Source of the DNA: Halomicrobium zhouii
GTDB lineage: Archaea > Halobacteriota > Halobacteria > Halobacteriales > Haloarculaceae
Length of the DNA: 64,000 nucleotides
Direction: 5' to 3'
Assembly: GCF_900114435.1 (NCBI RefSeq)
Contig: NZ_FOZK01000004.1
Span: forward strand, 186,001 to 250,000
Numbering within the stretch: position 1 is the stretch's first letter; each line of letters opens with the position of its first letter. Shown in pieces: positions 58,759-64,000 of the stretch. The notes under the pieces are model-generated. The model did not search any database. It was given only the letters and a program-made list of their open reading frames with translations, and was not told the origin of the DNA. The position numbers and the translations under genes are program-made.

Positions 58759-59115
58759 TGTTGCTCTCGTCCACACCCATCGCGTGGTGTACCTGGGTAG
58801 AGAACAGACGGGGAGGTAAGCCCTCCCCGTAACCAATTAGGTATGTGACGACGGTCGAACACAACTGGAAACTATCCCGTGAATACCTCGCCGTCTTCCG
58901 ATTTTCTCGTGTACGGTCGAGTGATCACTGCTCGGTATCGTCGGCCGTCGCACCACTCCACCAGCGGTCCCGACCCCGCTCGAAGCGACCGGTCCGCTCG
59001 CCGACCACGGCCACGTTTACCGCGTCTAATGCGCGGCTACGACGGCGAACGATCGGTCCGTTATACCGGCCTCATCGGAGTACCGCCGGATGGCTCCCCG
59101 GAGCCACGAGTACCA

Positions 59116-59670
59116 ATGTCGCAGCAAAACCCACAGTTCCAGCCAGGAGTACAGTTCGAGCACCAGACGAGCGGTCAGGAGATGGGCGGTCAGGAGATGG
59201 GCGGCCAGCGAATGAGCGGACAGCAGACGGGCGGTCAACAGACAGGCGGCCAGGAGATGGGCGGCCAAGGGATGGGCGGTCAGGGAATGGGCGGCCAGAT
59301 GCAGGGGCGTCTCTCGGCCCAGCAGCGGAGCGCGCTCACGAACGTCACCCAGGCCATCGAGGTGTGTGAGTGGTGCGCCGACCAGTGCGTCCAGGAGGCC
59401 GACCCCAGCATGATAGAGTGCATCCGCCTGTGCGAGGACGTCGCGGAGCTGGGCGAGACGGTGCTGGCGCTGGCCCCGCGAAACTCGCGGTACACCCAGT
59501 CTGTCCTCCAGGCGTTCCAGCAGGCCCTACAGGCCTGTGCCCAGGAGTGCGGCCGCCACCAGCACGCCCACTGCCAGGAGTGCGCGCAGGTCCTCTCGCA
59601 GGTGACCCAGGCGACCCAGTCGCTCCAGCAGCAGCCCCAGCAACAGAGTCAGCAGATGGCGATGCGGTAG
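59116..59670 (+). CDS. Csp-like four-helix cysteine-rich protein with Met/Gln/Gly repeat tail
   Basis: This 184-residue protein has an N-terminal repeat region (about 18-64) of GGQxMGGQ-type units and a C-terminal four-helix domain (66-165). The domain contains nine Cys, at 84, 87, 91, 102, 106, 141, 145, 153 and 156, in CxxCxxxC, CxxxC and CxxC spacings, together with several His. This matches the copper-storage protein (Csp, DUF326) family, which packs Cu(I) inside a helix bundle. The Met residues of the tail could also bind Cu(I), which is inference. The longer upstream frame to 58879 is rejected as shadow-like. It is a single gene. Confidence 0.8.
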   Translation: MSQQNPQFQPGVQFEHQTSGQEMGGQEMGGQRMSGQQTGGQQTGGQEMGGQGMGGQGMGGQMQGRLSAQQRSALTNVTQAIEVCEWCADQCVQEADPSMIECIRLCEDVAELGETVLALAPRNSRYTQSVLQAFQQALQACAQECGRHQHAHCQECAQVLSQVTQATQSLQQQPQQQSQQMAMR

Positions 59671-59693
59671 CGCGCCGAAGCACCCTCAGCTGC

Positions 59694-60215
59694 TCACTCC
59701 GGGGTCCCCCGTGACCCCAGCCACGCCCCGAGCGTGATACCGTAGATCGCGTGCCCGAGGTGGAAGATCAGCTCCTCGTCGGCCGCTAGCTCCTCGTCCA
59801 GTAGCCCGTTCAGGAGCACCCGCAGTCCGAACGCCGACAGGCCGAGGCTGTAGACGACCGCAGTGACGACGCCGCGCAGTTCGGCCCTGGCCTCGGACGA
59901 CCGGGTGGCGTCTGTTCCGGCGAGTCGCGGTTCCAGCGCCACGTACGCGACGCCCGCACCCGCGCCGTAGAGCAGGTGCAAGAAGAGCGCCGGGACCGTC
60001 GCGCTGCCCGTCCCGTCCCTGCGCACGTACCGCCGCCAGAACTCGTCGGTCGGCGGGAGCGAGCGACTGATCGGCAGCCGGAACGCCGTCATGACCACCG
60101 TCGCGACGAGCCCACCCACGGCGCCGACCCGGATTCGCCCGAGCGCCCCCTGCCGGCCGCTGTCGTCGTCGATTCCGCGCCGCTGCTCGTCCGCCGTCGG
60201 TCTCGATCGGATCAT
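59694..60215 (-). CDS. Conserved haloarchaeal membrane protein
   Basis: This 173-residue protein has about four hydrophobic segments: RVGAVGGLVATVVMTAFRLPISRSLPPTDEFW, FLHLLYGAGAGVAYVAL, GVVTAVVYSLGLSAFGLRVLL and HLGHAIYGITLGAWLGS. The alternation with HLLYG and HLGHAIYG, each with His, is characteristic of a haloarchaeal membrane family of unknown function. It starts MIRSRPTADEQRRGI at 60215. A shadow frame in 59686-60249 is rejected. Confidence 0.72.
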   Translation of the reverse strand: MIRSRPTADEQRRGIDDDSGRQGALGRIRVGAVGGLVATVVMTAFRLPISRSLPPTDEFWRRYVRRDGTGSATVPALFLHLLYGAGAGVAYVALEPRLAGTDATRSSEARAELRGVVTAVVYSLGLSAFGLRVLLNGLLDEELAADEELIFHLGHAIYGITLGAWLGSRGTPE

Positions 60216-60407
60216 CCGGCCGGAGAGACGGGCGCCACTCCCAAATCACCTGTCACGATCGCCCGGCGCCCGCCCCAGTGAGCACCCTCACCGACAAAAA
60301 GGAACGACCCCCTGATCGGCTAAGCCGATGTTTACGAACGGGGGGAGATTGGACGGCTGTCACCGTATTTAGTCGTCGAGACCCTAGCCGTGATCGGAGG
60401 GACACAA

Positions 60408-60896
60408 ATGAGCGATAGCGACGCATACGACGACCGAACCGAGGTACGGGACCGCGACGACGACTACGACCGCACCGACGAGTACGACGCGCGCGGCGTC
60501 GACACCAATCCCACCGAACGGGGCAAGTGGATCTCGGCCCTCGTCGCGCTGCTCGGCCTGTGGCTCGTCGTCGAGCCGTTCCTGTTCGAGATGACGGCGG
60601 CGAACTTCTGGAACGACGTGATAATCGGCCTCGCGCTGATAGCCCTCGGCGCGTACAACTACTATCGACGCGCGGACGAGCGACTCGGCAGCGTCGCAGT
60701 CGGCGCGTTCGTCGCGCTGCTCGGCCTGTGGCTTCTCGCCGCGCCGTTCGTGTTCGGCACCGACGCCGCCGTGACCGAGGCGACCGGCGCGACCTTCTGG
60801 AACGACGTCGTGGTCGGCGCACTCGTGGTGATACTTGGCGCGTACAGCGCGTACGAGGCCCGGGACACCGACGTCGCACGTCCCGCGCGAACGTAG
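60408..60896 (+). CDS. SPW-repeat membrane protein
   Basis: This 162-residue protein has a charged N-terminal tail (1-40) and two SPW-type repeats, each of two helices. The first reads WISALVALLGLWLVVEPFLFEMTAANFWNDVIIGLALIALGAYN and the second VGAFVALLGLWLLAAPFVFG through FWNDVVVGALVVILGAYSAY. The family is a small membrane protein of unknown function found in bacteria and haloarchaea. The start at 60408 is chosen over 60390. Confidence 0.85.
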   Translation: MSDSDAYDDRTEVRDRDDDYDRTDEYDARGVDTNPTERGKWISALVALLGLWLVVEPFLFEMTAANFWNDVIIGLALIALGAYNYYRRADERLGSVAVGAFVALLGLWLLAAPFVFGTDAAVTEATGATFWNDVVVGALVVILGAYSAYEARDTDVARPART

Positions 60897-60962
60897 GAGA
60901 AAGGCGAAACGACGGCCCGGCCGGCGAGACGGCGGGCGGTTCGTCTGGCGAGGCGGGACCGT

Positions 60963-61214
60963 TCACTCGACCCGGTCGATATTTTTCGTCAGTTGCGAGA
61001 GTCGGAAGGTGACGAGGTGATAGCGCGTCACCATCGCGGAGAAGATTCCCATCGCCACGCAGAACGCCAGCGCGAACAGGATGGAGCCGTCGTTGAGGAA
61101 GCTGTTTAAGAACTGGAGCAGGCCGAAGACGATCGGCCCGACCGTGAACAGTACCGTCCTGACCGGATGGGTTCGGACCATCCTACCGAGGTAATCCCTT
61201 TCGCGTCGTGCCAT
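60963..61214 (-). CDS. Small membrane protein (83 aa)
   Basis: This protein has two hydrophobic segments (VRTVLFTVGPIVFGLLQFLNSFL and SILFALAFCVAMGIFSAMVTRYHL) flanked by charged ends. No family is recognised. It is single-gene, between the SPW protein and an oxidoreductase. The intact frame, an ATG start and ordinary haloarchaeal composition make coding likely. Confidence 0.6.
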   Translation of the reverse strand: MARRERDYLGRMVRTHPVRTVLFTVGPIVFGLLQFLNSFLNDGSILFALAFCVAMGIFSAMVTRYHLVTFRLSQLTKNIDRVE

Positions 61215-61315
61215 TATGGTTCTGTTTACGGCAGGCGTAAAAACAGCTTCGGTCAGACCGACTGGCCCGTCCGGCGACGCGGTCCCGGAAAGGCGACCTT
61301 AGCGAGCGGCCCCCT

Positions 61316-62947
61316 TTAATCGCTGCCGGGAGTCGAGTCGGGGGCGTCGCGGTCAGGCGCGTCGCGGACGGGCGATTCGTGAGCCACGTCTCCGAGGTCG
61401 ATCGGTTCCAGCGGATCGTTGGCCGGTGTGTCCAGGACCGCCCCGTCGACGTCGAACCGCGAGCCGTGGCAGGCGCAGTCCCACGAGCGTTCGCCGTCGT
61501 TCCAGGACACCTGACAGCCCATGTGCGTGCAGACGGCCGACACCGCGTGGATCTGGCCGCCGTCGTCGCGATACACCGCGACCGGGTCGACCCCGTCGTC
61601 GAAGACGTCGCCCTCGCCGGGGCCCAGCGAGTCGAGGTCGACGTCCGGCCGCTGTCTGAGGACGTCCTTCGCGAGGTGCGTCATCGAGTGGACGTTGTGC
61701 GAGAGGAGTTCCGTCTTCGACGCCCGAGCGCGCAGTCTGGTCGGCGCGTACACCGACTCCCATGGGTTCTCTCGTCCCGTGATCAGGTCGGCCAGCAGGA
61801 CGCTCGCGGCGGTACCGTTGGTCATCCCCCACCCGCCGAACCCGGTCGCGACGTAGACGTTGCTGGCCCCCGGGCCGGCGGGGCCGACGAACGGCACCCG
61901 GTCGACCGACCTGTAGTCCTGCGTCGACCACCGATACTCGATCGAGTCGACGTCGAAGTGGTTGCGGGCCTGGGCCTCGAGTTTCTCGTACCGCGTCTCC
62001 GTACTGCCCCCCTCGCCCGTGCGGTGGTTCTGGCCGCCGACGAGGACCATCGGCTCGTCGCTGTCCGGGTAGGGACGGACGGAGAAGTACGGGTCGTAGG
62101 GCTGGTAGTACATCCCCTCGGGCGCGTCCTCGTTCAGCGTCGCCGCGACGACGTAGGAGCGCTTCGGGGTCAGCCGCGCGAAGTAGGCGGCGTCGTCGCG
62201 GACGGGGAAGTGGGTCGCGAGGACGACGTCGTCGGCCGTCACGGTCCCGCGGTCCGTCTCGACGGTGCAGGGGTCGCCCCCGTCCACGTCCTCGACTGTC
62301 GTCTCCTCGAAGACGTGGCTGCCGTCGCCGGGGACCCGCCGCGCGAGTTCGAGCAGGTAGTTCCGGGGGTGGAAGTGGGCCTGATCGTCGACGCGAATCG
62401 CCCCGCCGACGTCGTAGGGCAGGTCGGTCTCCTCGACGAACGACGCGTCCAGCCCTGCGCGCCTGGCGGCCTCGACTTCGTTTCGTATCGCTCGGCGGTG
62501 CCGGCGGTAGTCCGGGTCCTCGGCCCGCTCGGGGGTGTACGTGTACGCCGGCGCCCGCTCGAAGTCGCAGTCGACGTCGTACTCGGCGACGGTCTCCGCG
62601 ACGTCGTCGATGGCCGCCTCGTTGGCCTCGGCGTACAGGCGGGCCTGCTCCTCGCCGACGTGGTCGGTCAGGTAGTCGTAGATCAGCCCGTGTAACGCGG
62701 TGAGCTTGGCCGTGGTGTGGCCGGTCACGCCCAGCACGATCCGGTCGCGTTCGAGCAGCGCGACCGACTTGCCCCGTTCTGTCAGTTTCAGGGCCGTCGT
62801 GACGCCGACGATGCCGCCCCCGACGACGGCGACGTCGACGTCCAGGCCGCCGTCGAGCGGGTCGTAGTCGGTCGATTCGGACCGGTCGATCCAGATCGGT
62901 TCGTGTGCTCCTCGGTGACCGTCGTGGGATGCTGTGTCAGAATTCAT
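61316..62947 (-). CDS. FAD-dependent oxidoreductase with C-terminal Rieske domain
   Basis: This 543-residue protein fuses a DAO-type flavin oxidoreductase (about 36-400) to a Rieske 2Fe-2S domain (about 445-520). The FAD motif VAVVGGGIVGVTTALKLTERGKSVALLE is at 39-66, and the second FAD-binding part has VYVATGFGGWGMTNGTAASVLLADLI. The Rieske ligands are Cys473 and His475 in CTHMGC and Cys491 and His494 in CACHGS. Similar fused enzymes exist in bacteria and haloarchaea; the substrate is not known. It is single-gene. Confidence 0.9.
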   Translation of the reverse strand: MNSDTASHDGHRGAHEPIWIDRSESTDYDPLDGGLDVDVAVVGGGIVGVTTALKLTERGKSVALLERDRIVLGVTGHTTAKLTALHGLIYDYLTDHVGEEQARLYAEANEAAIDDVAETVAEYDVDCDFERAPAYTYTPERAEDPDYRRHRRAIRNEVEAARRAGLDASFVEETDLPYDVGGAIRVDDQAHFHPRNYLLELARRVPGDGSHVFEETTVEDVDGGDPCTVETDRGTVTADDVVLATHFPVRDDAAYFARLTPKRSYVVAATLNEDAPEGMYYQPYDPYFSVRPYPDSDEPMVLVGGQNHRTGEGGSTETRYEKLEAQARNHFDVDSIEYRWSTQDYRSVDRVPFVGPAGPGASNVYVATGFGGWGMTNGTAASVLLADLITGRENPWESVYAPTRLRARASKTELLSHNVHSMTHLAKDVLRQRPDVDLDSLGPGEGDVFDDGVDPVAVYRDDGGQIHAVSAVCTHMGCQVSWNDGERSWDCACHGSRFDVDGAVLDTPANDPLEPIDLGDVAHESPVRDAPDRDAPDSTPGSD

Positions 62948-63195
62948 CGGTCGCCTCCGGCGACGCCGCTCGCGGTGGCCCGACCGGTGCCGGCCGGGGC
63001 CACACGCTCGTCAGCCGATGCCCCTGGACCGTCGTCCGGACAGCCATTGAAGATTGACCCGGCCGTCGCAGGGGTCTTTTCCGGGTGGAACGCGAGCGAC
63101 GATTCCGGGCCGACAGTATAAGTGTGAGGCCCCCGTCACTTCGGACGTATGCTTCGCGTCAGTCGGGACGGTCCGGAACGGGGTGATCGATTGCC

Positions 63196-64000
63196 GTGTC
63201 GCTGAGTCTCGGCGGCAGTAGCGGGCGCGCCACGTCCGTACTGCGAGCTATCGCCGCGGAGTTCAAGGAAGAGAACATCACCTTCATGGCCGGTTCCATC
63301 GCCTACTACGCGTTCGTCTCGATGTTCCCCCTGCTGTTGCTCGCGCTACTGGTCGCGTCCATCGTCGGTGGCCAGGCGTTCGCCGACGTCGTGATCGGTC
63401 TGACCCAGCAGTACCTGACGCCCGCCGCACAGGGGATAGTGACCGACTCTATCACCCAGGCCAGCAACGCCGCCAGCTTCTCGATCATCGGGATCGTGGC
63501 GCTGCTGTGGTCCGTGCTGAAGGTGTTCCGCGGGCTCGACGTCGCGTTCGCGTCGCTGTACCACTCGCCAGGCGACAACGGCATCCTCGACCAGGTGAAA
63601 GACGGCGTCATCGTCCTGGGCGGCATCGTCGTCGCAGTCGCTGCGATGGTGGTTGCCGGCTTCCTCGTCAGGTTCGTCCCCGACGTCCCGTACATCGGTG
63701 CGCTGAGCTTCGTGTTCCTCATCGCTGCCCTGACGGCCGCCTTCTTCCCGATATACTACGTCTTCCCCGACGTGGACGTCTCCGTCCGCGACGTGATTCC
63801 TGGCACCGTCGTCGCCGCCGTCGGGTGGGCGATCCTCCAGAGCCTCTTCCGCGTGTACACGACGTACTCCTCGACGGGCGAACTGTACGGGGCCATCGGC
63901 GGCGTCATCCTGCTGGTGACCTGGCTCTACTTCGGCGCGCTCGTCCTGTTGCTCGGTGTCGCGGTCAACGTCGTGCTCGCCGGCCAGTCGGAGGCGGCGA
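63196..64000 (+). CDS. YihY/BrkB-family membrane protein (partial, 3-prime end outside)
   Basis: The frame begins at GTG 63196 and continues to the window end (268 codons seen). The N-terminal segment EFKEENITFMAGSIAYYAFVSMFPLLLLALLVASIVGG and the later ALLWSVLKVFRGLDVAFASLY and STGELYGAIGGVILLVTWLYFGALVLLLGVAVNVVLAG match the YihY/BrkB family, a six-helix membrane protein whose role is not settled. An 18-codon ORF (63149-63205) overlaps the start. The C-terminus lies beyond the window. Confidence 0.85.
   Translation, partial: MSLSLGGSSGRATSVLRAIAAEFKEENITFMAGSIAYYAFVSMFPLLLLALLVASIVGGQAFADVVIGLTQQYLTPAAQGIVTDSITQASNAASFSIIGIVALLWSVLKVFRGLDVAFASLYHSPGDNGILDQVKDGVIVLGGIVVAVAAMVVAGFLVRFVPDVPYIGALSFVFLIAALTAAFFPIYYVFPDVDVSVRDVIPGTVVAAVGWAILQSLFRVYTTYSSTGELYGAIGGVILLVTWLYFGALVLLLGVAVNVVLAGQSEAA

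Overview
The window looks like the chromosome or a large replicon of a halophilic archaeon of class Halobacteria. The DNA is GC-rich and the proteins are strongly acidic. Exported proteins carry twin-arginine signals, promoters are TATA-type with short or absent leaders, and many genes belong to haloarchaeal families (HalOD1, bacterio-opsin-activator HTH, DUF7344, DUF5658, Orc1/Cdc6). No rRNA, tRNA, CRISPR array or intact insertion sequence was recognised. Genus cannot be settled from this stretch.

Region 1 (1-7.1 kb): the end of an ABC-type permease, small regulatory or unknown proteins, a bacterio-opsin-activator-like regulator, a large secreted GH10 xylanase with three repeated accessory modules, and a small Tat-exported protein.

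Region 2 (7.1-12.2 kb): two different orc1/cdc6 genes point away from each other. Between them lie two back-to-back origin-like arrays. The array beside the left gene uses a repeat with core GATTCCGAGTTAG. The array beside the right gene uses a repeat with core CACCCCGTGTGCGAAATGA, inverted around an AT-rich segment. The two repeat families share one half (GACACACC) and differ in the other, so two initiators may each read their own sites. One more right-type repeat follows the right orc gene and another sits alone at 2.03 kb.

Region 3 (12.2-56 kb): a very large cell-surface glycan locus. It has an amino-sugar operon (nucleotide-sugar dehydrogenase, Gfo/Idh oxidoreductase, DegT aminotransferase), a second aminotransferase/oxidoreductase pair, an epimerase, a formyltransferase, a sugar nucleotidyltransferase, a hexapeptide acyltransferase, three deacetylase-type proteins, glycosyltransferases (GT2, GT4, DUF354, a GT-C-like membrane protein), a flippase, a GNAT protein, two FemAB-like proteins, two secreted beta-helix proteins, an alkaline-phosphatase-superfamily enzyme and a PKD surface protein. 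Toxin-antitoxin genes (VapBC, AbrB-PIN, one frameshifted AbrB) and small HTH regulators are interspersed. A recurrent promoter element, ATAACAA(A/T), lies upstream of about sixteen transcription units here, often 35-36 nt before the start codon. It suggests the scattered operons form one regulon. Several of these units begin with a tiny ORF ending on or just past the start codon of the first real gene.

Region 4 (56-64 kb): housekeeping and stress-type genes, namely DUF7344 and DUF5658 proteins, a Csp-like cysteine-rich protein with a Met/Gln/Gly repeat tail, small membrane proteins, an FAD oxidoreductase fused to a Rieske domain, and the start of a YihY/BrkB membrane protein.
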